Source of the DNA: Thermoleophilia bacterium | GTDB lineage: Bacteria > Actinomycetota > Thermoleophilia > Gaiellales > JAICJC01 | Direction: 5' to 3' | DNA length: 39,481 nucleotides | Assembly: GCA_025928655.1 (NCBI GenBank) | Contig: JAICJC010000019.1 | Coordinates: 1 to 39,481, forward strand | Part shown: in pieces, positions 15,244 to 24,179 of the stretch | Numbering within the stretch: position 1 is the stretch's first letter | Layout: each line of letters opens with the position of its first letter | Notes under the pieces: generated by a model | Database searches by the model: none | Seen by the model: the letters and a program-made list of their open reading frames with translations, nothing else | What the model was told of the DNA's origin: nothing | Position numbers and translations under genes: made by a program

Positions 15244-16137
15244 CTACTCGAGCCGGTTCAGCTTGGAGAGGTAGTACGCAGCCGCGGCCATCACGCCCGA
15301 GGCGGCCAGCAGGAGCGCGCTCAGGGCCGCGCCCTGGCCGAGGTCGCCGCTCTCGGTGATCAGCTCGGCGTTCAGCTGGCCGAGCATGTACGAGCCGGTC
15401 CCGCCCACCAGCGTCGGCGTGGCGAACTCGGTGTAGAGCGGGATGTAGACGAGGATGATGGCGATGAAGATGCCCGGAGCCGCGAGCGGCAGGAGGATGC
15501 GGCGGGCGCGCACCGTCCAGCTCGCCCCCAGGTCGGTGGCCGCCTCGATCAGCGCCGGGTCGATGGCCTTCATCGCGGCGTACACGGGGATGACGGTGTA
15601 GGTGATGTAGCTCGTGGACAGCACGACCACCACCGCGAACTTGTCGAAGAGGAGCCAGCTCAGCGGGTGGTGCGAGCTCACGAGCCCGACGGCCTCGAGC
15701 GCCCGGTTCAGGATCCCCTCGCGCCCGAGCACCACCCGGTACGCGTAGATGCGAACGATCGGGTTGAGCTCGTCGGCGAGCACCAGGAGCAGGATCAGCG
15801 GCAGCTCCCAGCGCCCGGCGCGGAAGGCGAGCACGTACGCGAGCGGGAGCCCGACCGCGAGCTGCACCAGCATGGTCACGGTGGCGATCTCGGCGGTGGT
15901 GACCGCGATCCGCCGATAGCTGCCCGTGTGGAAGATCGTCGAGAAGTTGTCGAACGTCCAGCCGCCCACGTTGAAGAGCGAGTTGTGCTGGAAGCCGATC
16001 AGAAACAGCGTCAGGAGCGGCGCCACGAACAGCAGCCCGAGCAGGATGAGCGGCGCCGACAGCAGCCACCACGGCGTCATCCCGCGCGCCAGCCGCCGGC
16101 GGCGCGTCTGGCCCGCCGTGTGGGCGGCGGCGCTCAC
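15244..16137 (-). CDS. ABC transporter permease, PotB-like (module 1)
   Basis: A 297-residue inner-membrane permease with six predicted helices. The cytoplasmic EAA loop reads EAATDLGASWTVRARRILLPLAAPGI and docks the ATPase. The sequence style, including TPTLVGGTGSYMLGQL, fits the spermidine/putrescine (PotB) class of the 2-aminoethylphosphonate/iron/polyamine importer group. GTG 16137 overlaps the upstream stop as GTGA, so the two permeases are translationally coupled. It is the last gene of the operon lipoprotein-permease-permease. No ATPase gene is in this operon; one lies at 21691-22815 on the other strand. The substrate cannot be assigned. Confidence 0.85.
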   Translation of the reverse strand: MSAAAHTAGQTRRRRLARGMTPWWLLSAPLILLGLLFVAPLLTLFLIGFQHNSLFNVGGWTFDNFSTIFHTGSYRRIAVTTAEIATVTMLVQLAVGLPLAYVLAFRAGRWELPLILLLVLADELNPIVRIYAYRVVLGREGILNRALEAVGLVSSHHPLSWLLFDKFAVVVVLSTSYITYTVIPVYAAMKAIDPALIEAATDLGASWTVRARRILLPLAAPGIFIAIILVYIPLYTEFATPTLVGGTGSYMLGQLNAELITESGDLGQGAALSALLLAASGVMAAAAYYLSKLNRLE

Positions 16138-17066
16138 CTGATCACGTCCACGACGGTGGCCGTCTGGCTGCTCGCGTCGCCGTCACCCCGGGCGAGCAGG
16201 CGCCACACGCCCCACACGAGCAGGACCTGCACGAACGAGATCAGCGTCGAGCTGGCGTTGATGATCGGCAGGTTGGGGGCGCGCCGCAGCTCGGAGTACA
16301 CCCACACCGGGAACGTCTCGTCATAGCCGCCGACGAAGAAGTCGATCTCGAAGTTGTTGAACGACCACGAGAACGCAAAGATCGCGGCGGCGCAGAGGGA
16401 CGGCGTGAGCTGGGGCAGGATGATGTGGCGCAGGAGCTGGAACCGTGAGGCGCCGAGGTCGATCGCCGCCTCCTCCTGAACCGTCTCGAACCGCACGAGC
16501 CGCGCCGCCACGATCGCCACCACGAGCGGGAAGGTGCAGATGACCTGCACGGCCGTGACCGAGTGCAGCGACAGGGGGAAGAGCCCGGGCACGTGGTAGT
16601 GGAAGAAGAAGATCGCGGCGCCGACCCCGATCATGAGCCAGGGCACCACGAGCGGCGCGCCGACCAACCCGGCCACCGCGCCGCGCAGCCGGAACCGGAA
16701 CCGGGTGACGGCGAACGCGCACATCGTGCCGAGCACCATGCTGATGGCGGTGACGATCGTGGCCACGAGGAGCGAGTTCAGGATCGCCGAGCGCAGGTCG
16801 GTGTTCGACCACGCGTCCCGGTACCACTGGGTCGTGAACCCGCTCCAGTCGAGGGCGATGATGGTCGAGTGGTCGAACGAGAGCACTGCCAGCAGCACGA
16901 TCGGCCCGAACAGGATCAACATGACGACGAACACCAGCGCGGTGCTGGCGATGCCCGGGAGCAGGCGCTGAATCCGCACCCGGGCGGGCACGGTCCCCGG
17001 CGCGCGGTCGTCCCGCGCCGATGGCAGGCTCAGCCGCTCTTCACGTCCTGCCACACCTGCACCCAT
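16134..17066 (-). CDS. ABC transporter permease, PotC-like (module 1)
   Basis: About 310 residues if ATG 17066 is used; GTG 16991 gives a shorter form. It has six predicted helices and an EAA loop EEAAIDLGASRFQLLRHIILPQLTPSL. The late SFNNFEIDFFVGGYDETFPVWVYSEL stretch is typical of PotC-class permeases. ATG 17066 would overlap the binding-protein gene by 37 bases without a Shine-Dalgarno, while GTG 16991 has a weak GGGG upstream. Homology begins around residue 30, so the start is uncertain. It forms the heterodimeric channel with the downstream permease. Confidence 0.8.
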   Translation of the reverse strand: MGAGVAGREERLSLPSARDDRAPGTVPARVRIQRLLPGIASTALVFVVMLILFGPIVLLAVLSFDHSTIIALDWSGFTTQWYRDAWSNTDLRSAILNSLLVATIVTAISMVLGTMCAFAVTRFRFRLRGAVAGLVGAPLVVPWLMIGVGAAIFFFHYHVPGLFPLSLHSVTAVQVICTFPLVVAIVAARLVRFETVQEEAAIDLGASRFQLLRHIILPQLTPSLCAAAIFAFSWSFNNFEIDFFVGGYDETFPVWVYSELRRAPNLPIINASSTLISFVQVLLVWGVWRLLARGDGDASSQTATVVDVIR

Positions 17067-18127
17067 GCTGTGTAGTTGGCCGGCTCGGATGCCGGGATCG
17101 GATTGAGGAGCTTCTGGTTGTTGCCCGAACGGTCGAGCACCGACTTGGGAAGCGCCGCGCGGGCCTTGACGTTGGCGATCCGGTAGAACCACGTCTTCGC
17201 CTCGTAGGTCTCGGCCTCGACGCTGGCGTACCAGTTCAGCATCGCGTAGGCGGCGTTCAGGTTGTGGGCGTGGGCGCTGATGCCGTACCCGCACGTCCAC
17301 TCGAGCGACCCCTCCTTCGGCAGCACGAAGTCGTTGGGGACGCCTGACTTCTGGATCGTGTAGGCGTCGTCGCGGTAGCCGGTCGAGATCCAGATCTCGC
17401 CGGTCTTGTACAGCTGCTCGTTGTCGGTGTCGCTCTCCCACCAGGTACGGAACTGGCTTCGGTGCGCGATCAGGAAGTTCTTCACCTGATTCAGCTGGGC
17501 GTCCGTCATGTGCAGCGGATCCTTGATGCCGATCGCGAGCGCGCCGGCATCGATCGCCGTGACGGGGTTGTCCTCGATCGACGCCCAGCCCGAGTACTTG
17601 GGATTGAACAGGTCCTTCCAGGAGGTGGGGGCGGGCTTCACATGCCGCGGGTCGTACTGGATGCCGCCGTCGCCGGCGTCGACGGGGATCACGTAGACCT
17701 TGCCGTCGGACTCGACCCCCGGCAGCTTCTTGAGCTCCGGGTCGATGTACTTCCAGTTCGGGATCTTCGAGATGTCCAGCGGCCGGTAGACGCCCAGCCG
17801 CACCTCCTCGGCCGCGTTCTCGTCGACGCACGTGTTGATCACGTCGGGCGAGACCGCGCCGGTGCGCAGCTTGGTGAGCGCCTGCGTGCTCGACTGGAAC
17901 GCCTGCGTCTTCAGCTGCACCTTGGGGTACTCGGCCTTGAAGCTGCGCACGTAGCCCGGCGTGAAGCCGTCCTCGTAGGCGTACACCTCGAGCGGCCCGG
18001 ACACCTTCTGCGGTGACGTGTTCACGCTCGCGTCGCCGCCCGAGCTCGACCCGCTGCCACATCCAGCCGTCGCCGTCAGCATCAGCACCGGCGCCGCGAG
18101 CGCCACTAGCCAGGGTCGTCGCCTCAT
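17030..18127 (-). CDS. ABC substrate-binding lipoprotein, PotD-like (module 1)
   Basis: A 365-residue extracellular solute-binding protein of the PotD/spermidine class. Residues 1-22 form a lipoprotein signal with lipobox TAGC, followed by a Gly/Ser linker. The mature domain starts with PLEVYAYEDGFTPGYVRSFKAEYP and contains DVINTCVDEN, VIPVDAGDGGIQYD and PNDFVLPKEGSLEW, as in type 2 periplasmic-fold polyamine binders. ATG 18127 has a strong Shine-Dalgarno (GGGGAGGGTGAC). Upstream lie a perfect and an overlapping half operator (18173-18190), so expression is probably repressed by the divergent GntR regulator. The acidic ligand-contact residues of true PotD cannot be confirmed by eye. Confidence 0.85.
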   Translation of the reverse strand: MRRRPWLVALAAPVLMLTATAGCGSGSSSGGDASVNTSPQKVSGPLEVYAYEDGFTPGYVRSFKAEYPKVQLKTQAFQSSTQALTKLRTGAVSPDVINTCVDENAAEEVRLGVYRPLDISKIPNWKYIDPELKKLPGVESDGKVYVIPVDAGDGGIQYDPRHVKPAPTSWKDLFNPKYSGWASIEDNPVTAIDAGALAIGIKDPLHMTDAQLNQVKNFLIAHRSQFRTWWESDTDNEQLYKTGEIWISTGYRDDAYTIQKSGVPNDFVLPKEGSLEWTCGYGISAHAHNLNAAYAMLNWYASVEAETYEAKTWFYRIANVKARAALPKSVLDRSGNNQKLLNPIPASEPANYTAWVQVWQDVKSG

Positions 18128-18172
18128 GTCACCCTCCCCGGTCACCCCCCGGCAGTCTCCGGTTCGAGCGAC

Positions 18173-18190
18173 CTGTCGACAGTCGACAAG
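18173..18190 (-). promoter_or_regulatory. Operator of the module 1 ABC operon
   Basis: CTGTCGACAG (18173-18182) is a perfect palindrome that runs directly into a second half site, giving TTGTCGACTGTCGACAGG on the minus strand. A -35-like TTGACA (minus strand, 18217-18212) and weak -10 GAGACT (18194-18189) with a 17-base spacer would start transcription inside the operator. The same core appears at the other module 1 promoters. Confidence 0.65.
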
Positions 18191-18219
18191 TCTCGCAGGT
18201 TGCCCTCGGGGTGTCAAGG

Positions 18220-18234
18220 TAGACTGTCGACATG
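18220..18234 (+). promoter_or_regulatory. Operator overlapping the GntR start codon
   Basis: ACTGTCGACATG (18223-18234) contains the core TGTCGACA, and the A of the ATG start (18232) is part of it. A -10-like TAGACT (18220-18225) ends 6 bases before the ATG. There is no Shine-Dalgarno, so transcription probably starts at or next to the ATG. The regulator would shut off its own gene by binding here. Confidence 0.65.
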
Positions 18235-18906
18235 CGACCGCTGCGCGCCCGCAAGCCGCTGGCCGAGGAGGCTGCTGACCAGATCCGGCAGGATATCCTG
18301 GCTGGCCGGCTCGGGCAGGGCGAACGGTTGGTCGAGCTGCGTGTGGCCACCGCCCTGAACATCAGCCGTGGCCCCGTGCGGGAGGCGTTCAAGCTGCTGC
18401 GCGCCGAGGGCCTGCTCCAGGAGGAGCCCAACCGCGGCACGTACGTCGTGCGCCTCTCGCACGACGACGTGCGCGAGATCTACGACCTGCGCGCTGCGAT
18501 CGAATCGCGCGCCGCAAAGCTGCTCGCCCGCGCCGGCCGGCCCGCCGACCTCGCCGAGCTGGGGCGGGCGCTCGACGAGCTCGAGCGGGCGGCCGGTCGC
18601 CGCGACGTCACCGCCGTCTCGCAGACCGACCTCGCCTTCCACGAGACGCTCTGCCGGCTGACGGGGAACGGCCGGCTGCACGCGGTCTTCATGCGTCACG
18701 TGCCGGTGGTGCGGACGCTGATCCGGCTCGACGAGCACCTGTACTCCTCTCCCGAGGAGATCGCCGGCGAGCACCGGCCGATGCTCGAGGCGATCAAGGC
18801 CCGCGACCCGGAGCTGGCCGCAGCCCGGTTCGAGGCGCACGTCGAGCACGCGTTCGGGCTGGTGGCCGAGTACATCGACCATCTGCCGGGCGCGCACGAC
18901 GGCTAG
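18232..18906 (+). CDS. GntR-family transcriptional regulator, FadR subfamily (FCD domain)
   Basis: A 224-residue regulator. Residues 10-75 form the GntR winged helix (IRQDILAGRLGQGERLVE...NISRGPVREAFKLLRAEGLL) and end with the NRGTYVV wing. Residues 80-215 form an all-helical FCD ligand domain. Metal-binding candidates are the Asp/His of TDLAFHETLC, the His of EHRPMLEAI and the His of HVEHAF. FCD-type members usually bind small carboxylates, often a pathway substrate or product, and then release DNA. The gene sits between the ABC operon and the seven-gene catabolic operon. The palindromes at 13572, 18173, 18223 and 18931 make it the likely local repressor of all four units. Confidence 0.9.
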   Translation: MRPLRARKPLAEEAADQIRQDILAGRLGQGERLVELRVATALNISRGPVREAFKLLRAEGLLQEEPNRGTYVVRLSHDDVREIYDLRAAIESRAAKLLARAGRPADLAELGRALDELERAAGRRDVTAVSQTDLAFHETLCRLTGNGRLHAVFMRHVPVVRTLIRLDEHLYSSPEEIAGEHRPMLEAIKARDPELAAARFEAHVEHAFGLVAEYIDHLPGAHDG

Positions 18907-18930
18907 CGAGCGGCGCCGCCGACATCGTCG

Positions 18931-18964
18931 ACTGTTGACAGTCCGCAACGCGGGTGGGTACGAT
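18931..18964 (+). promoter_or_regulatory. Promoter and operator of the seven-gene catabolic operon
   Basis: A consensus -35 TTGACA (18935-18940), an 18-base spacer and -10 TACGAT (18959-18964). The palindrome ACTGTTGACAGT (18931-18942) contains the whole -35 box, and GTCGAC (18927-18932) overlaps its left edge. Repressor binding would hide the -35. The start would be near 18971, leaving a leader of about 58 bases before ATG 19029, which here has a good Shine-Dalgarno. Confidence 0.8.
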
Positions 18965-19028
18965 TGGCCCGACGCGCCGGCGACGGGCCGGCGGCGCCGA
19001 ACCGTCGCACCCGAAGCCAGGAGGCCGT

Positions 19029-20315
19029 ATGCCCGACCTGACGATCTCACGCATCGTCGCCCGCGAAGTGCTCGACTGCCGCGGCCTCCCCACCGTCCAG
19101 GTGGACCTGACGCTGTCCGACGGCACCGTCGGCCGCGCCGACGTCCCGGCCGGGCGCTCGACGGGATCGGGTGAGGCCCGTGAGCTGCGCGACGGCGGCA
19201 CCCGGTTCGGCGGGTTCGGCGTGCGGGCGGCCGTCGAGAACGTGCGCGACCGGATCGGCCCTGCGCTCGCCGGGATGCCCATCGCCTCGCAGCTCGAGGT
19301 CGACCGGGCCCTGCTCGAGCTGGACGGCACGCCGGACAAGTCCGGCCTGGGCGCGAACGCGGTCCTGGGCGTCTCGCTGGCCGCCGCCCGGGCCGCGGCC
19401 GCCGCGGCGGGCGAGCCGCTCTACCGGCACCTGCGCCGCCACGCCCACGTGCTGCCGGTGCCGCTGGTCAACCTGATCAACGGCGGCAAGCACGCGTCGA
19501 ACGACCTCGACTTCCAGGAGTTCATCGTGATGCCGGTGGGCGCGGAGAGCCTGCTGCACGCGCTCCAGATGAGCACCGAGATCAACCTGGCGCTGGGCGA
19601 GATCCTGCTGGCCCGGTTCGGCAAGGTGGCCCTGAACACCGGCGACGAGGGGGGCTACGCCCCGCCGATGTCGAGCCCCGACGAGGCGCTCGGGTTCCTG
19701 CACGAGGCGGCCGAGCGGGCCGGCTACGCGGACGACGTCGTCTACGGCCTCGACTGCGCGGCCACGCACCTCTACGACGAGGCGTCGGGCACCTACACGG
19801 TCGACGGCGAGCGCTACGACCGCGCCGCGCTGATCGAGCTGTACGACCGCCTGATCGCCGACTACGGCATCGTGACGATTGAGGATCCCCTGCACGAGCA
19901 GGACTTCGAGGGGTTCGCCGAGCTGACCGCCGCCACCGGCATCCAGATCGTCGGCGACGACCTGTTCGTGACCAATCCGGGCCGGGTGGCGAAGGGCATC
20001 GGCCAGGGGGCGGCCAACGCGCTGCTCTGGAAGGTGAATCAGATCGGCACGCTGACCGAGGCCCTCGACGCGGCCGACCTGGCGCTGCGGTCCGGGTACC
20101 GGGTGGTCGTCTCGGAGCGCTCCGGCGAGACCGAGGACGCGATCATCGCCGACCTGGCCGTCGCGCTGGACGCCGGCCAGATCAAGACCGGTGCGCCGGT
20201 TCGCGGCGAGCGCACGAGCAAGTACAACCGCCTGATCGCGATCGAGGAGGAGCTGGGCGCGACGGCCGTCTATCCCGGCCGCAGCGTCGTCCGCGGTCCG
20301 GAGCTCGTTGCGTGA
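19029..20315 (+). CDS. Enolase paralogue with altered active-site residue
   Basis: A 428-residue protein aligning end to end with enolase (2-phosphoglycerate to phosphoenolpyruvate). Conserved are the catalytic pair E207 (GDEGGY) and K335 (LLWKVNQIG), metal ligands D242, E285 and D311, H155/E164 (GGKHASN...QEF) and K386 (GQIKTG). The otherwise near-invariant SHRSGETED reads SERSGETED (E363), removing an active-site His. The mobile loop PSGASTG is PAGRSTG, and the usual SRGNPT is CRGLPT. So it may be a slow enolase, or an enolase-fold enzyme on a different acid. ATG 19029 follows CAGGAGG. The next gene, glycerate 2-kinase, makes 2-phosphoglycerate and overlaps by 4 bases (GTGA). A second glycolytic enolase probably exists elsewhere. 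Confidence 0.85.
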   Translation: MPDLTISRIVAREVLDCRGLPTVQVDLTLSDGTVGRADVPAGRSTGSGEARELRDGGTRFGGFGVRAAVENVRDRIGPALAGMPIASQLEVDRALLELDGTPDKSGLGANAVLGVSLAAARAAAAAAGEPLYRHLRRHAHVLPVPLVNLINGGKHASNDLDFQEFIVMPVGAESLLHALQMSTEINLALGEILLARFGKVALNTGDEGGYAPPMSSPDEALGFLHEAAERAGYADDVVYGLDCAATHLYDEASGTYTVDGERYDRAALIELYDRLIADYGIVTIEDPLHEQDFEGFAELTAATGIQIVGDDLFVTNPGRVAKGIGQGAANALLWKVNQIGTLTEALDAADLALRSGYRVVVSERSGETEDAIIADLAVALDAGQIKTGAPVRGERTSKYNRLIAIEEELGATAVYPGRSVVRGPELVA

Positions 20316-21690
20316 ACGCGACGCGCCCCGCCGTGATCGGCAACCGCGCCGCGCTGCTCTCGCACGGCCCGGTGGAGCTGCGCGCGGCCGTCCTGGACGT
20401 CGTCGAGGCGGGGCTCGCCGCCTGCGACCCGGGCGAGGCGGTCGAGCGGGTGGTGGCGCTCGACGGCCCGAGGCTGGTCGTCGACGGGGTCCCGCATGAC
20501 CTGTCGACCGGCCGGGTGCTCGTGATGGGCGCAGGCAAGGCGACGCTCGCGATCGCATCCGCGCTGTGCCGCATCCTGGGCGAGAGGATCGACGGCGGGC
20601 TGGTGGTCGTCCCGCGCGGGCATGCCCGCCCGCTGGGGCGGATCGACGTGCTCGAGGCCGACCATCCGCTCCCGACCGAGGCCAGCCTGGCCGCCGCCCA
20701 GCGGCTGGCGCAGCTGGCGCGGACGGTGGCCGAGGGCGACACCGTGCTCGGCTGCTTCACCGGCGGCTCCTCGGCGCTCGTCTCGCTGCCGGCGCCCGGT
20801 GTGACGCTGGAGGAGAAGCACGAGCTGCACAAGCTGCTCGTCCGCTCCGGGGCCGGGATCGGCGAGGTGAACGCCGTCCGCAAGCACGTCTCCGGCATCA
20901 AGGGCGGACGGCTGGCCGAGGCGATGGCGGGCGCCCGGATCGTGAACCTGACCGTCTCGGACGTCTCCGGGGGCGCCCTGGATGCAATCACGGACCCGAC
21001 GGTGCAGGATACGACCACGGTGGACGACGCGATCGAGGCGCTGCGCATCCATGGCCTGTGGGACCGGGTGGCCGGTTCGGTGCGCCGCCACCTGGAATCG
21101 GGCGGTGCCGAGTCGCCCTTGCTCGAGCGCGTCTCGGTGCACACCGTGGTGCTCGTCGACGGCGAGACGGCGTGTGAGGCGATGGGCGCGCGGGCGACCG
21201 AGCTCGGCTACCGGCCCATCGTGCTCTCGACCAGCCTCGAGGGCGAGAGCCGGGAGGTGGGCGCAACGCTCATCGACCTCGGCCGGGAGTCGGCCCGCAG
21301 CGGCCGGCCGTTCACGGCGCCGTGCATGTTGATCGGCTGCGGGGGCGAGACCACCGTCACCATCCGCAACAGCGCTGTGCTCGGCGCGGGCGGGCCCAAC
21401 CAGGAGGCCTGCCTGGGCGCGGCGCTGCGGCTGCGGGAGGCCGAGTCGGTCGCGGCCGCGTTCCTCGACACGGACGGGGCGGACGGAGGCTCGGACGCCG
21501 CCGGGGCGATCGTGGACGGCGACACCGCCGCCCGGGCCGCGGCTGCCGGCATCGACCTGCGCGGAGCGCTCCACGCGCACACGTCCGCCGCCGCGCTCGG
21601 CGCCCTCGACGACCTGATCGTGACAGGCTCCACCGGGACGAACGTCAACGACATGTTCGCGATCGGGGTCGCGACGGGAGGTGGTGGATC

Positions 21691-21694
<4 letters not shown>
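20312..21694 (+). CDS. Glycerate 2-kinase, MOFRL/DUF4147 family
   Basis: A 460-residue protein of the GckA/TtuD class, converting D-glycerate and ATP to 2-phosphoglycerate. The N-terminal DUF4147 domain shows MGAGKATLAIA, DHPLPTEAS, GCFTGGSSALVSLPAPGV and EVNAVRKHVSGIKGGRLA. The C-terminal MOFRL domain shows GCGGETTVTI, DTDGADGGSDAAGAIVDG and TGSTGTNVNDMFAIGV. GTG 20312 overlaps the enolase stop as GTGA. The pair kinase-enolase would carry glycerate to phosphoenolpyruvate, pointing to glycerate or a close relative as a pathway end product. Tartronate or hydroxypyruvate branches remain possible. Confidence 0.9.
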
Positions 21695-22811
<1,117 letters not shown>

Positions 22812-22815
<4 letters not shown>

Positions 22816-24179
22816 CCGATGCCCCCCGGATCGCCGTCCCGCCGCCGGGCCCGCGCAGCCGCGAGCTGCTCGGCCGGGCGGAGGGCATGTTCTACCCGGG
22901 GACGGCCCACGGCCTGGCGCCGTTCGTGGTCGCCCGCAAGGACGGGTACACGATCACCGACGTCGACGGCAACGTCTACCTCGACCTGATCTCCGCCTCG
23001 GCATCGGTGCCGCTGGGCGCCGGCCGCGAGGACATCGCCGCGCCGGCCGTCGAGGCCCTGCGCCGCTACGGCAACGAGGACAGCCACACGATGGCGAGCG
23101 AGCCGATGATCGCGCTCGCCGAGCGGCTGCTCGCGATCGTGCCGGAGGGGCTGACCCGGGTCGACCTGGCCCTGAACGGCACGGAGGCGGTCGAGACGGC
23201 GATCAAGATGATGCGCCGGGCGACGGGTCGCCCGGTCGTGATCGGGTTCTTCTCCCAGTATCACGGCGAGTCGACGACCACCGCGACGCTCGGGGCGGAG
23301 CAGAGCGACATCAGCCGCGGGATGCGCACGTTCGCGCCCGGCTTCGCGCACGTGCCCTACCCGCACCCGTACCGCTCGCCGCTGGGGCCGACGCGCGCGG
23401 GCGGGAGCGGAGACGCCACGGTCGACTACATCCGCGACCACCTCCTCTTCCACGCCCTGCACCCGGGCGACGTGGCGGGCGTGATCGTCGAGCCGATCGT
23501 CGGCTCGGGCGGGGTGCTGGTGCCGCCGGACTCCTTCTGGCCGGCGCTCGAGGAGCTGTGCCGGGAGCACGACTGGCTGCTCTGCGCCGACGAGGTCAAG
23601 ACGGGGTTCGGGCGCACGGGGCGCATGTTCGCCGTCGAGCACTGGGGCGTCCGCCCCGACCTCATGTGCCTGGGCAAGGGCATGGGCGGCGGCGTGATGC
23701 CGATCGGCGCCGTGGTCGGTACCGAGCGGGCGATGGGGTTCGACGACGTCCCCACCGGCAGCACCTGGGCGTGGCTGCCCGCCGCCTGCGCGGCGGCGCT
23801 GCGGACGATCGAGATCTTCGCCGAGGAGGACGTGCTCGGGAATGTCCGCGCGCTCGAGCGGGTCGCCGTCGAGGAGCTCCGGCGGATCGCCGAGCGGCAC
23901 GAGCAGGTCGGCGACGTGCGCGTGCGCGGCTGCTACCAGGCGATCGAATTCGTGCGTGACCGCGAGACCCGGGAGCGTCACCCCGAGCTGCAGGAGCGGG
24001 TGGCACGGGAGGCGCTCGCGCGCGGCGTGCTGGCCGACTCGAGCACGACGTCGTACAACATCCAGCCCTCCCTGGTGATGCCCCCGGACGACCTGCGGCG
24101 CGGCCTGGGGATCGTGGGCGAGGCGGTCGACGCGGCCGTCGCAGAGCTCGCGCGGTGGCCGGTTGCGGCGACGAGCTGA
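22812..24179 (+). CDS. Class III aminotransferase, PLP-dependent (module 1)
   Basis: A 455-residue fold-type I enzyme of the GabT/omega-amino-acid transaminase or glutamate-1-semialdehyde aminomutase group. The phosphate-binding turn is NGTEAVETA, the aromatic ring stack is SQYHGES, D260 in LLCADEVKTGFGRTG contacts the PLP pyridine, and K289 in CLGKGMGGGVMPIG should form the Schiff base. It would remove an amino group from a terminal or side-chain amine, often to pyruvate or 2-oxoglutarate. GTG 22812 overlaps the ATPase stop as GTGA. Its position next to the transporter ATPase fits deamination of the imported compound. Substrate specificity cannot be read from the sequence. Confidence 0.9.

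Noticed and set aside
16134-18062. A long open frame running through both the binding protein and the permease on the minus strand
   Set aside because: Its first two thirds are Arg-rich nonsense in the wrong frame of the clear PotD-like gene. Only the part from about 17066 downward encodes the permease.
19029-20315. Calling this the glycolytic enolase (eno)
   Set aside because: The location in a regulated catabolic operon and the loss of the conserved active-site His make a paralogue more likely, so no gene symbol was assigned.
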